DNA from: Diploscapter coronatus
Taxonomy: Eukaryota > Nematoda > Chromadorea > Rhabditida > Rhabditidae
Direction of reading: 5' to 3'
Assembly: GCA_964036155.1 (NCBI GenBank)
Contig: OZ038423.1
Span: forward strand, 80,925,249 to 80,989,248
DNA length: 64,000 nt
In this document: positions 48,553-59,207 of the stretch, piece after piece
Position numbering within the stretch: the first letter of the stretch is position 1
Layout: each line of letters begins with the position of its first letter
Made by a program: the position numbers and the translations under genes
The notes under the pieces: generated by a model
Told to the model about the DNA's origin: nothing
What the model saw: only the letters and a program-made list of their open reading frames with translations
The model's database searches: none

Positions 48553-49181
48553 ATGCTTTTCGAAAATTCTGCTATCCTGAAAATTCTTTTCCTCATTGCT
48601 ACCTGCGCTCAAATATCATCATCATTTGAGGCTAGTCATAAATCTCGTTTCGGTAAGTTCAATTGAAAATAACTGAATTTTTTAATGAACGTATTTTAGG
48701 AAGGCGATATTTTTACAATGTAGGGGCCATATATGATTCAAGTTCGGAACCCTCTCCTGCTGGACCAACTATAACCACGACGTCTTCTGAAACGCGTACT
48801 TCGACCGATTTAAAAACAACGTCTTTTATTTCGTCCGTAAAAACCGACCCATCCTCTAAGGCTTCCACTTCCGAAAAGCCTGCGACTACTAAATCTAGTG
48901 AACCTGCTAGTTCCTCTATTAGTACATCAAAAACGTCGTCTGATAGCTCTTCAAATATGCCTACAGCACCCACTAAATCAATTCATACTTCATCATCATC
49001 AGGCACTACAAGTGAGACAGTCTTCAATTCGACAACTATCTTTTCAACCACTAGTTTAAACAATAATCAGACATTTATGACCACCGGTTCCACAGAACTC
49101 ACCACCACATACGTCTGTGCCCAACGAGTTGTGTTTTCATTGATTTTTACTGCTATCATAGGTCTAGGTCTTTCTTTCTAA
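48553..49181 (+). CDS. Ser/Thr-rich mucin-like, probable GPI-anchored surface protein
   Basis: Two exons, 48553-48652 and 48700-49181 (193 aa). The first encodes a signal peptide (hydrophobic ILKILFLIATCAQIS, cut near SSS-FEA). The middle (residues about 50-160) is dominated by Ser and Thr (runs such as TITTTSSETRTSTD, SSSISTSKTSSDSSS) with scattered Pro and Lys, the composition of heavily O-glycosylated stalks. The chain ends with a single Cys and a short hydrophobic tail (VVFSLIFTAIIGLGLSF) directly before the stop with no cytoplasmic basic residues, as expected for a GPI-attachment signal. N-glycosylation sequons (NST) occur near residue 145. No homologue is recognised, since low-complexity sequence gives no family signal. 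A strong TATA box sits 58 bp upstream. A minus-strand frame over the same region is a composition shadow. Confidence 0.82.
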
Positions 49182-49583
49182 TAAACAATTTATTGGGCAA
49201 CCTGTACTTGACGTAAAATGACGAAACACTACAGAAATTGATGGAGACTTGGAAAGGTAGCATATAGCCACACAATCACAAGAAGAAATAATGTGAGAAA
49301 AGAAGCCCTATACTATTTTCCCCATGAGTACGTGTTACTAATTCAAGTTGCCATCAATTTCTATTGCGTCTCGTTATTACGTTTTTTACAAGTCGTCAAT
49401 TTATTTTACAAAAAGATATCATGACTCATGAAACAACAATGATTAGTGTATTTATCATATCGAAATTATAGGTTAGAAGGCCAAGAATAAAGAATAAAAT
49501 CCTCGATGACAAATACAAGAAGTGAACAAGAACAATCATAAAGAAATTGTGAGGAAAACAAAGTTTGAGATCGCTGTAGAATT
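49182..49583. other. Convergent 3' spacer, mucin-like gene / skr gene
   Basis: About 400 bp holding both 3' UTRs. AATAAA-like signals occur near 49182-49190 and 49490-49497. Nothing else seen. Confidence 0.5.
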
Positions 49584-51012
49584 TTATTCGTCCGGCAGCT
49601 TATCGGCCCAGACATCGACCTCGCGAATGTGCTTCTCCTGCTCGGGCGTGAAGTCGTTCTCGAGGTTGAAGCGAGCGCGCACCTCTTCGGGGGTTTTGCC
49701 CTGAAAACTCAGGACTTGTGTCAATTTTCCTGATTTTTAATGCTATTTGAAAGGCGAGTTATTATTATTAATTTTAAAATGTTAAGATCTTCATAGCCTT
49801 TCTTATTATATAGGATGAGTTTTCTAACTGTTTTTCGAAAGGGTGGCATTTTTTTTAAAGTGGCTATCTATCTGTAATTTACAGATGAATAGGGAGGGTA
49901 GGAAATGCAGGAAAAGAGGAGAAATAAAAAAAAACGCATCGTCTGTACATACAGGGGGTCTAAAGAATTTGCTAACCTTGATGAGATTGGCGATGTGCTG
50001 ACAGATGAAGTCCCTGAACTGGTTGACGCCCATGTAGTTAGTGGCGAGAAGCAGATCGACGATCTCATCGTCGGTTAGTGCGGCGATCGCGCTCAACTCG
50101 GCCCCGGGGACGGCGATCGGGCCGGGCGGCGGATCCTTGTACAACTCCGTGTTCTCGTGGCGAGTCAGGAACTGAGTGATCTGCAAAAATTGATATGCTA
50201 ATTTTTTGGCAGATTGAAAAAATGCGTCTTTATCAGGCGAAATATGGAATTTTAAAGGATGAATGCACACGCGTTTTATGCTGATTTCTATTCTTAATTT
50301 GAGAATTACGGCATGTTTTGTTGTTACCTTCTCAAGATTAACAGCGTCCACGTTGACCATGGGAATGGGCGCGTCGAGTCCGCTGGGATCGTTGCCGAGC
50401 ATCTCGATCATGTCCTTCAGAAGCGAGGAACGGAATGCCGCTTTCACGCTGATCTCGAAGATCTTGTCGTCGGACGACTTCAGACGGACGGTTTCTGAAA
50501 TGGACACTGCAGTTTTTCGGGATTTGAAAGACTACTGTAATTTTGATGAATAGCAAAAGGTATATTAGGCTTATTCTAGCTTTCTCAGAATATGAATAAC
50601 TGGTGGTTTCAGAAGAAGATTCTAGTTTTCAGAAATATGAGATATGCATGATTAATGTATCTCAGGCAGGCCTAGGGAGGACGATCGTCAAAAATTCCTT
50701 GCGATCTACCCCTATAGTTTATCTTCGTTCGACGAAAGTACTTTCTATGTCTGAATTGGCAACTTGGAAACCTCAAGCCCTCAAGCAATATGAAATAGTG
50801 TTAGAAAAGAATAGTTTTCTCTACCACCCTTCACCTCATTTCGCATGGCTTGAGGTTTTAAAAATAGTCTCCTGATTTCAGGAGAAATCTATGATTTTCG
50901 TACCGGTTTTATCGGAACTTTCGGGAGTTGACGACGAGCCAGTGTCAGTCTCAGTCTGTTGCTGCATGGCGTCGTCCTTCTGAATCGGCGGGCTCACTTC
51001 GTCGGACGACAT
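49584..51012 (-). CDS. skr-1: Skp1 homologue (SCF ubiquitin ligase adaptor)
   Basis: Links cullin-1 to F-box proteins in SCF E3 ligases. Four exons: 50904-51012, 50328-50494, 49977-50180, 49584-49700 (597 nt, 198 aa). A Ser/Asp/Gln-rich N-terminal extension of about 37 residues (MSSDEVSPPIQKDD...) precedes the POZ-like fold: VRLKSSDDKIFEISVKAA, PIPMVNVDAVNLEK, then ITQFLTRH. The C-terminal F-box-binding helices are ALTDDEIVDLLLATNYMGV, FRDFICQHIANLIKGKTPEE and the near-universal ending TPEQEKHIREVDVWADK. Yeast and human Skp1 end in WCEDK or WAEEK; here it is DVWADKLPDE. The N-terminal extension and a slightly divergent FRDFICQ make exact orthology (skr-1 versus skr-2) uncertain. Intron 3 holds a foldback element. 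Confidence 0.94.
49866..49959. repeat. Foldback element, CTCTGTATTTACAGAC family, copy 2
   Basis: ATCTATCTGTAATTTACAGA then TGAATAGGGAGGG at the left, CGTCTGTACATACAGGGGG at the right, with a purine-rich loop. Intron 3 of the skr gene. Confidence 0.82.
50767..50860. repeat. Foldback element, AAACCTCAAGCC arms
   Basis: GAAACCTCAAGCCCTCAAGC at the left, GCATGGCTTGAGGTTTT at the right; inner ATATGAAATAGTGTTAGAAA pairs with the CACCTCATTTCG side. It lies in intron 1 of the skr gene. The adjoining 50668-50742 resembles the two ends of a second element at 33516-33672. Confidence 0.8.
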
Positions 51013-51512
51013 TGCAGAAATCGAGCACTAAATAATGAATAAAACTAGATGATTCGTCGTTCTTAATGCAGTGGAGTGGAAATGGAGATGGAACGAGTGG
51101 TTTTCCAGGCTTTTGGTAGACACTTTCGCGGCCAGTGTTTGGGATAGTGGATTATCGCGATTAACAGGAGTTGGTCACCTTTTTCTACGAAAATGAATCG
51201 ATAGCACTCGATTTGCTCGTTCATTTATAGAGCCTCACAACCAGCGTTTCGAACTCTACTCGAACTCTCGTGCAACATTCCGCCGTAAATTCTCGCATCA
51301 ATTGAAGTTTATATTTTGAAAAGAAAATTCAAATTTATGCTAATTTGTTTAATCTAAGTTGAACTATATGAAAAGTTATTTGAAGAAAGTAACAAGTAAC
51401 GAAAGTAAGAAACCAAACAAAAATCAAGTTTTCTTCTGACGAAAAGTCCCTAGCAATCAGAAGACAGCTCATGAAAGGCATAACTTAGGTTTACATACTA
51501 TCAAATCCTCTC

Positions 51513-51600
51513 ATGAACTACATCGGAAATATTTCGCATGCTTTATATTCAGTGCACTTGCCTGTTGATGTATTCACCAAATACTATCATCCTCATAGAA
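51513..51600 (+). pseudogene. Relic of an acyltransferase-3-like membrane protein
   Basis: The open frame starts MNYIGNISHALYSVHLPVDV, close to the conserved C-terminal helix of nematode acyltransferase-3 (OAC) proteins, in which YIG-x-ISY-x-LY-x-x-HWPV is typical. Similarity ends after about 30 residues. The following codons are Lys-rich and no upstream exons encoding the other nine or so membrane helices were found, so this is probably a truncated remnant. Confidence 0.4.
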
Positions 51601-51923
51601 AAATTAGTAAAATCTATGATGAAATTAAAAAAAAAAGATCTACAGTATCATATCACTGGAGTTGTGAAGGGGTTACACAGCTAAAGAATTCGACTTGAGT
51701 AGAAAAACTCAAAGTTCCATTTCACTTACATTACAGATTTTGGCACAATGCTATTTCTTGATTTTATCCTTATTTGAAATTTGTATAAAAACCAAAAAAC
51801 GAAAAATGTGATCGCAAGTTTCACGAACTTACACAAGCTCCCACATTATGGAGGTGGATTTATCGATCTTTATGTCATTTCACCAAACATCTACTTTTCA
51901 ACTTTACGGACTCAAAATGGAAT

Positions 51924-52057
51924 GCACTTGTTCAAATATGAAAACCCCAAATTTGACCTTTCGAAAAGAGACCATATTTGAACCAATAAAAATGAATTTT
52001 TAACCGAATCCATTTATAATGCGCCAACATAATACACTCATAAAAAGTATGTCAATG
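51924..52057 (+). repeat. Direct repeat, copy 1
   Basis: About 134 bp with roughly 85% identity by eye to 52971-53105, sharing TTCAAATATG, CCCCAAATTTGACCTTTCGA, GAGACCATATTTGAA and CAATAAAAATGAATTTTT. The spacing of about 1050 bp suggests a tandem segmental duplication or two copies of a dispersed repeat. Confidence 0.85.
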
Positions 52058-52970
52058 ACAATTTATTCCTTCAAAAAAGCAAGATGAATTTAATCAACAA
52101 TATCAATCTTTTTCTTAGTGTTTCTTCAAAAAATCGATCATTTTACTGTGCATAGCATAAGTTTCCAGCTCCACAATTATAACCAGTCTAAATTCAAGTG
52201 AATATAAAATTTATTTAACATTACTCATACCGGGCAAACACCACCAACACAAGGTCCCTAAAAGAAAATAAGTTGGTTAAAAAACATTTCTCCTTTGAAA
52301 CTCAACATCCTTTCATAAACTAAGTTAGCATTAATTTGAAAAAAGTCAGATAAAGGATTTAGTTTCAGGGAGCAAAAAGATAAAACTTACTAATACTCCA
52401 CCATTGCAAAGCTAAATTATGTCTTATTATATTTATTTCAGGATTTTTATTACGTTGCAGGTTTTTGCGCATTGTTGTTTTTTTATTTCAGGCGAATAGA
52501 AGCTACTGGCACAGAATCCGTTGTTGTTCGAAAACGATTTTATTTTTTACTGAACTATTAATTTTGGAAATAGTCTCTTACCCATATTTGACAGCTGAAA
52601 TATGAGGAAAATATTAATATTGCTATGCAATTTATTCTACCTAGTGCTTGCATCAACGCATTCACAATTGGCGTATTGAATAACTGCTAAAACTCTACAT
52701 TTAAAAATGTTCTATGATAAATCTCACCGAAGCAAATTACCAAAATGTAGAACATTCTAATTTTGAATAGTGAAGAATGAAGCCGAAAAGTAGAATGGAA
52801 ATGTAAATCTCTAGTTTTTCTGATCCTTTTATACTTTGAAAACTCTATTATTTGAACTAGAATAAAGGAATACAAACATCCCGCTATGTGAGTAGAAATT
52901 AATGCAACCCACCCCTTAAATTACCTCTATTTCATAAACAAGTTCACTTCCCTGGACAAGCAAGTTTGAA

Positions 52971-53105
52971 GCACATCTGTTCAAATATGGACACCCCAAA
53001 TTTGACCTTTCGAAAGGAGACCATATTTGAATCAATAAAAATGAATTTTTTATCGAACCCATTTTTAATGCACAAGCATAATATACTCATGAAAAGTATA
53101 TCAAT
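52971..53105 (+). repeat. Direct repeat, copy 2
   Basis: Partner of 51924-52057. Both copies end AAAAGTATRTCAATSA. No clear coding frame is conserved between them. Confidence 0.85.
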
Positions 53106-53574
53106 CAAGCAGAAAGGACCCTTTGTGAGGAACCTTTCTGGGGTTAGTTTTGAGTTGGTTAGTAATTAACCGACAAAATACAGACAATTGAACTATTGGT
53201 AATATATTTATTAAAGACAAAAATAGACCGCTTGATCGCGGTAACAATTTTTAACACAGAAGAAAGAGTGGAGAAAAGCTGGCGCGATAGAGAAAGCCAG
53301 AGAAAATAAGAATGTCGTCCAGAGAAATAGTGAAGAAAAAATAGAAGAAATGCGTTGGTTGTTGGCACATGTGAACACAGTAAAATTGGATCTTATTTCC
53401 AATAAGATTTTAAGTAAAAATGAATCGATTTATTACTTCCTAAATGTAATAGAAAAATGAATCAAAAAGTTGAAATAGATTTATTCTAAACTCTCCTGAG
53501 TCGTCTTTTACTTTTATCCCAAGTTACTGGCTTCCACATGTATCTAGAATTTTGGATATATTTTGATAAATGAC

Positions 53575-55334
53575 TTATTGAGGTTCCTGCCTATGAAATC
53601 CGCTATAGCGTCCTTTCGAAGCTTGCATTTCATGGTTATAATAAACGTGATCATTCCTTTTGCTGAAAAATGCCAGAAACCATCCGAAGGTCGACTCAGG
53701 TACGGTCATCAGAAACGACGAGCAGAGTTTCGATGAAATGTAGAAGTCTTCACCAGACCTCATATTCTGATTCACAATTATTTTTGCCTAAATTTGAAAT
53801 AAATTGACTAGTTTGGATGATACTCGAATATTACGATGCGGTGGGGCACATTACGGCACGATAATTTCTAGATATGACAGCACAAGTTTAAAGCATAAAG
53901 GGAAAGACGAATTTTCCAATTGTTGAAAAGCGTGCATCATATTCAGAAAGATGTGCCGTAACGGTTCGTCGTGCCTAATTTTTCAAACTATGACTTTAGG
54001 AAATTTTAATGAAAATAAATCTCTGAGAGAGTTACCTGTTTAAATTTCTCCTCTATGTAGACTATTTGGGATAAGTTCTTCATGAAATATTTATCGTCAC
54101 CGAATAGTATGATATTTTGTGTTTTCTAAATATTTTTGATATTATACTAATTTTATCATTTTATTCCGACCTCTTTGTCAGCTAGATAATGCAATCCAGC
54201 AACGGCAAGGCTATACTCAACCTTATTGAAATGATCTCTTCTACGAATATGCATGCACGCGAAATTGTCGTCTTCATCACTTCAAATCATGGATTTGTAG
54301 GATATCAGATTCCGGCTTTCTTATTTAGGATAAATTCGTTCTCATAATAGAACATTTGTGGTTCAACTCATATTCACATTACGATTGTTCAAAATTCAAT
54401 TCTATCCCGGTATTTTAAATTTAGTGGAGATCATTCACCTACATGTCCCATTTCTTGATCATCTCGTTTCCTTGCTCGATGACGTCTCGACTAAATTCGA
54501 GTAATTTCATCAATTCAGGCATATATCGTTCGAAATAGAACGTGTTCTGGACAAATGTCGTCTCCAAATAGAGGTGGTCTTCAGTCCGATTTGCCAATCT
54601 CCTGAATATTTTTAATTCCATGGATATTTTCATCATTTTCATTTTGATGATTTGAAGACAAACCAAGTCGGATCTTCGAAGTGACAGCATACAACGCGAC
54701 CATGATAATTAGCAAACTCCAAATTTACGCTGTTATTTGAAATCAAATAGTCGTCCTAAAATTGCATATAAAATATCCTTCTCGGTTTATGACTGATAAA
54801 ATTATCCTTTTCCCTTGAGGTTAGGATCAATTTGAAACTTATACAAGAGTTAATGATGTCATCGAAAAGTGTCACAATTAATTGAAAAATAATCCTTACG
54901 TCTGTTTGAATTATGCTTGAAATATTTGGGAAAATCCTTTTCATCGTACTCAAATGCCTTATATTTGAATCGTAACAATCAATATTTAATCGGAAAATAT
55001 GAGTTCGGTTGATCATTCGACCAATTCCATATCCAGAAATTATACGAAATAGCTGAAGGTCAACTTTTTAATTGCGAATAATTTAGACGATCTTACTTGG
55101 TTTCCTAATTGAGAACAACAGCGGCTTAATGAAAATGTTTGAGTAGGTTTGTAGAAATGCTCTAAATGCAAATTTTTATTTTGAAGCTTTCCAAATTACT
55201 CTTTATTTACCTTCCACTTGAATAGAATAAATTGGATCTGTCGTAACAACTAAACCGCTATTCAGATAGTAATCAGATATGACATAGCTACATAATATAA
55301 CTCCAGAAGCTAAGAGTAATAAAAGTATCAACAT
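53575..55334 (-). CDS. Alpha-1,2-fucosyltransferase-like protein (GT11 family)
   Basis: Type II membrane protein expected to act in the Golgi, transferring fucose (or a related sugar) to glycans. Eight exons, 334 aa: 55211-55334, 55097-55161, 54900-55052, 54664-54755, 54443-54601, 54171-54279, 54036-54125, 53575-53787. Exon 1 encodes a signal anchor (MLILLLLLASGVILCSYVI) and its ATG directly follows a TCTTCAG acceptor (trans-splice candidate). Then CCSQLGNQLFRIISGYGIGR, matching the GT11 N-terminal motif GLGNQLF; VVCCHFEDP; CMHIRRRDHFNK (about 206-217), matching the donor-binding motif HxRRGD with Gly changed to Arg; NIILFGDDKYF; and near the C-terminus TVPESTFGWFLAFFSKRNDHVYY, split here only by description, matching the STFGWW-type motif. 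Nematodes have large expansions of this family. The R-for-G change in HxRRGD raises doubt about activity. Confidence 0.87.
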
Positions 55335-55967
55335 CTGAAGATTAAAAAATACACATTCTCAGTATTGATTATTCGACAATAAAAATTTCATCGTGAAAAT
55401 TAAATGATATATAAAGTTGCTATTTTAAAATTAAAGTCAACGATATGTTCTCAAAAAAGTGTTAATGGAGGGAAGAGAATTTATGACTTACAAGGAATTG
55501 TGATAGCTAACTGAAGGAAGTGTATTTAAATCAATACTGGCGAATTCATCAATTCATTAGGGATGAGAGTGGAGGTGGGAGGTTAATGCAAATCCATTTT
55601 CTGTTTTATTCCCTAATTCACTTTCAACCTGTTTCACTGATAATCTTTAGACTTTTGACTACTTTCTGGATAAGTATTTTTCAATTTAATAAAATATGAA
55701 ATAATCTATCAATAGTAGAGGCATATCAAGTTTTTTTTTCTAATTACAATCAACAATTCGGGACATTGTCAGAGATAATTCTCATGAATTCAAAACAACA
55801 TCGATAATTCTTATCGGCTAATTCATAAGAGCTTCGAGTTATTTTTAATTCTCACAATATCTACTATTTCGTCAAATTGCAAGGTTATATGAGATTTCCA
55901 AATACCCAAAATAGAACAAAATGTATCTTAAAATAATACAAATTGACGTAATCTCAAAATGGCTGCC
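55335..55967. other. Spacer between fucosyltransferase-like and RING genes
   Basis: Upstream region of the fucosyltransferase-like gene and 3' flank of the RING gene. AT-rich; no TATA box, exon or foldback recognised. Confidence 0.55.
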
Positions 55968-57586
55968 CTAGGACCTGAACGTCCTGATGATGTCTTTGAT
56001 GGGCTGTCTACAAATGGGACATTTCGAGTTTTGCGAATTCATGGTCATCTGCCCGCACGCGAAACACATGCACATGTGACCGCACGTGTAGATGGCCGTC
56101 TCAACGGGGGACGACATACACACCTGCAAATAACCATTTTTAAATTTGATTGATTTTTCAAAATTTCAGATAAAAATATAGGATTTCCAAGATATAAACA
56201 TCGGTAGTCCTAAGATGTGTTTCATAAAATCTCAAATGGGAATGTTGAATTTGCAAATAATTGCTTTCAATATTCTTCTTTGCAAATATTCAAATTAAAA
56301 AAAACATCAACTCACAATGCACTCGTCTTCGTCGTCGGTCTGAAATTCAAACTTCATTTTTTCTCTCGAAAACTTGAAAATTTTATCTTTTCTCGTCTGA
56401 AATTGGCGCTGAATGCGGCTGCAGCTGACATTGAGATGTCTTGGGCCATACCCGGTTGCATTTGAAGATAAGCATTGTTTATTCCAAATTCACTAACTTG
56501 ATGGCAAAATTTCAACTATTTTTTAAAAATAAATTCGCCAGGCGCCCGAATCCACGAAACTCGGAATGTTTCCTATTGAAACCTCACAGCGAAATAAAGA
56601 CTCTTATAGGAAGCTTTCGGAGGTTCCAAGGGCAACTTGGAAACCACGAGACAGGAGATATTGAGAAATAGTGTGGGGAAAAGAAATTCTATCATCTCCC
56701 CCATGACCTACCCTAACCCTATACTATTTCACGCTATGTCTCGTGGTCCCGCGGTTTCCAAATAGCCAAATTCTTCGATAGAAATTTTCTGAAAGAAACT
56801 ACCTTTTTCTTCCTCAACCCAAACCGCCATTTCCTGTACTTCTTGAGTATTTCTTCGGGCATTTTGTCGCAAATCGTGTTGATGGACTCGATCTTTTCAC
56901 TAGTTGTCATCGTCGGGTTTTCCCAGACCATTTGAACGATCATCAGAGTGTTTCGGTCCAAGTCAAGCAGGAAGGGCGGGAAAGGGATCTGGAAATTGAT
57001 CCTAGATTAAAAAAGCGCAAAAATGATTTAGGCTTCAAAGTTTAGTCTCAATTTTAAATGTGGCGTTGTATAATTGATAGCGACGGCCAGACGTTGGGAC
57101 GTTTTCCACCGCAAATATCCTCCTTATGCGGGATGAATTGTATTCCAGTCGCATTGCAATTACTATCCCCAATAATGGCGGCGAGAGAGATGATGATGAC
57201 CGAATTTTCGCGGTGGAAAAGTACCGAGTCTGACGATGGTTCTTCTATTTGACATTGCTCATAATAAAAGTAAACATGTTCCCAAAATCAATAGTTTTTA
57301 ATATTTGTTTTCGAAATTCCTTCAATTTTAATGTTCACTGATTCGCTCTTGTTTCAGGACATTATGCAACAAAGAAGTTGAAAATCTTTAGTCTCGCAAT
57401 TAACCGAAGAACCCCGATGAATTTCAATGAGTTATTCGTTGAACTACATATTTTGACTCGCTAAAATTTTCATAAACTGTCATAATTCCTTACATCTTGA
57501 CCCACGACATTAGCACCTCCAGGCTGAACTGAAATAAAATCAGCCGAACTTACGGATACATACGTATCATCATCTTGATTCGCCAT
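55968..57586 (-). CDS. Small RING-finger protein with SXP/RAL-2-like helical region
   Basis: Four exons: 57494-57586, 56803-56988, 56316-56339, 55968-56123 (459 nt, 152 aa; all junctions phase 0). The C-terminal C3HC4 RING is complete: ECIVCMSSPVETAIYTCGHM, then CMCFACG, then KCPICRQPIKDIIRTFRS. It closely follows the Neuralized-type RING (CxICxxxPVxxxxYxCGHMCMC...CPxCRxxIxDxIRT), which recruits E2 enzymes for ubiquitination. Residues about 32-90 (PFLLDLDRNTLMIVQMVWEN, TTSEKIESINTICDKMPEEI) resemble the SXP/RAL-2 (DUF148) helical module of nematodes, which is usually secreted; this protein has no signal peptide. The N-terminus MANQDDDTYVSV is unstructured. Intron 2 (463 bp) holds a foldback and an open stretch with an Ala-rich segment (DISMSAAAAFSANF) that might be a skipped exon. 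No neuralized-homology repeats were found, so it is not full-length Neuralized. Confidence 0.78.
56636..56763. repeat. Foldback element, ACTTGGAAACCACGAGACA arms
   Basis: ACTTGGAAACCACGAGACAG at the left, TGTCTCGTGGTCCCGCGGTT then TCCAAAT at the right; inner GAGAAATAGTGTGGGGAAAA pairs with CTATACTATTTCACGC. Intron 2 of the RING gene. Confidence 0.88.
57088..57232. repeat. Foldback element, CAGACGTTGGGACGTTTT arms, copy 2
   Basis: CAGACGTTGGGACGTTTTCC then ACCGC at the left, GCGGTGGAAAAGTACCGAGT then CTG at the right. It matches 11342-11477 in arms and loop. Intron 1 of the RING gene. Confidence 0.85.
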
Positions 57587-59207
57587 TTTTGCCTGAAACT
57601 GAAAGCGCTCTTTTATTTTCAGATAAGAATAGTTTGAAAGTAGAAAGCAATTTGAAACGGGTTCTAGCATTTCTCTTTTATCGCTCTATAGTTCTGAATA
57701 CTATTGATTTTCTGGCGTTCTCCGTGAAATATTAGCAAGCATGCCTAATGCTAGCAATGTCTTTATGTGTTGAAAAATTCTTCTACATTGATAAGAAGCT
57801 ATCAAGTATGATTTCCCAAAAGTGAGCATTGTCCTTCATTTAACATCTGCACTAACTCTGCGAATTATCACAAACGTTTTTATTATTATTCGTCAAATAA
57901 AAAATAAAAAGAGTTAATAACGAATGCTCTCCATTATGAGTGAAAAGTCCCTTGCTTTAAAAAGTTTTGCACGCTCGCTTTCCTTCTTCCTCTGCGTTTC
58001 CGACTCTCTCGCTTTCCAATACTCTTACGAACGCAACGCGCGCGCGTCTTTTTAAAGGAAGGGACGTTTGATTTAGAATGAAAAGTACGAGATGAATTTA
58101 CTTCGACAGTCTTGGTGGTAAAACTACATAACCCATAATTCAATCGACAGAAACGTGTTTTGAGTGGCGAATGGTGATTTTTCCCGATGAAAATTGAATC
58201 CGAGATAGGGCTTTGTTGGACCCATAGAGGGGAAGATTTCATTTGGTGAAACTCAATCGGCCACTGAAAAGCGAAAATATAATGAAGATCCCTGGAAAAA
58301 AGAGGAAAAATTTGCTATTCGCGTGTTTTTCGCGTTCATTTTCTGCTTTGCAGGCCGCACGTTTCACTTCGATTCAAAAGGGACGAAATAACGCTTGAGG
58401 ATGAGAATGTTCGATGCAAATTGCAAATTGCGACCACAGAATCTATCAGAGATGCTCACTGAATGAAATATTATATCATTGTCGGTTTTATAAAGGTCAT
58501 ATCTCACTATGTCATGCAACCTCTATACGCAATTCTCTTGGACCTATTGAAATATTCAATCCATTCAAATTTGGATTTTCGTCATAAGTAAGACACGTTG
58601 TTTGGGTGGTTAACGGATTTTGAAAGAAGGAAAATGTTTTGACTAACCAAATTATGATATCGATATTTCGGTGAATACGATTATTATCTGGAAATAAAAT
58701 TCCAAAAGCAAATCCAAAAGATGGTGGAAAATGAGCAATGAAATATTTCAAATTTATAAATCGATTCAAATTACGTCGAATTTACTTGAAATCGACGCTT
58801 TCTTCATTAAATACACAATTATTGAGCTATGGCTGATAAAAATAAAATGTTGTACGTCTAACCTGAAGTGTTTTAATGCAAGAAATATCTGAAAAATAGA
58901 TGGAACACTTTCACAATCCTTTTTTACTCGATCTCAACCTCCCATCAATTTGGGCTCTATGGTATTTATGTGATTGGGAATTTTTAATGAATGAAAAATT
59001 CGGCAATTTGAAAATAACGAAAGTGCAAATTTGAAAGAAAAGACAAGACCAAAAGAAATAACATTAGCGCGGAGGCCATTTCGTTCCTTCTCATTTTGAA
59101 GTTGCCGAAAATCCCGCCCGTGATAGGCCTAATTACGTCTCGACCGTTTTAGTGTGCAATTTTTGCAAATAAAATATCAAACATCAAATATGCGCGAATG
59201 TATTCCA
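57587..59207. other. Spacer between RING gene and peptide receptor gene
   Basis: Contains the upstream region of the RING gene and the 3' flank of the receptor gene. A minus-strand open frame at 58512-58769 encodes a moderately hydrophobic peptide but lacks recognisable family motifs and partner exons. A CGCGCGCG patch lies near 58037. Confidence 0.5.

Larger units (their letters stand above)
51013..53574. other. Repeat-bearing spacer without intact genes
   Basis: Begins with the upstream region of the skr gene. It contains an acyltransferase-like relic at 51513-51600 and a 135-bp direct repeat (51924-52057, 52971-53105). The rest is AT-rich and non-coding as far as I can see. Confidence 0.6.

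Noticed and set aside
54756..54899. Apparent extension of the third fucosyltransferase exon (DVRIIFQLIVTLFDDIIN...)
   Set aside because: A GAC|GTAAGG donor and TTTTAG acceptor remove it in phase, and the retained sequence resumes GT11-like residues (VVCCHFEDP).
57934..58242. 102-residue Arg/Lys-rich minus-strand frame
   Set aside because: Composition-driven, overlaps the likely upstream region of the RING gene, and lacks any motif.
58512..58769. Hydrophobic minus-strand frame (KYFIAHFPPSFGFAFGILF)
   Set aside because: No splice-compatible neighbours and no family motif; left unannotated.
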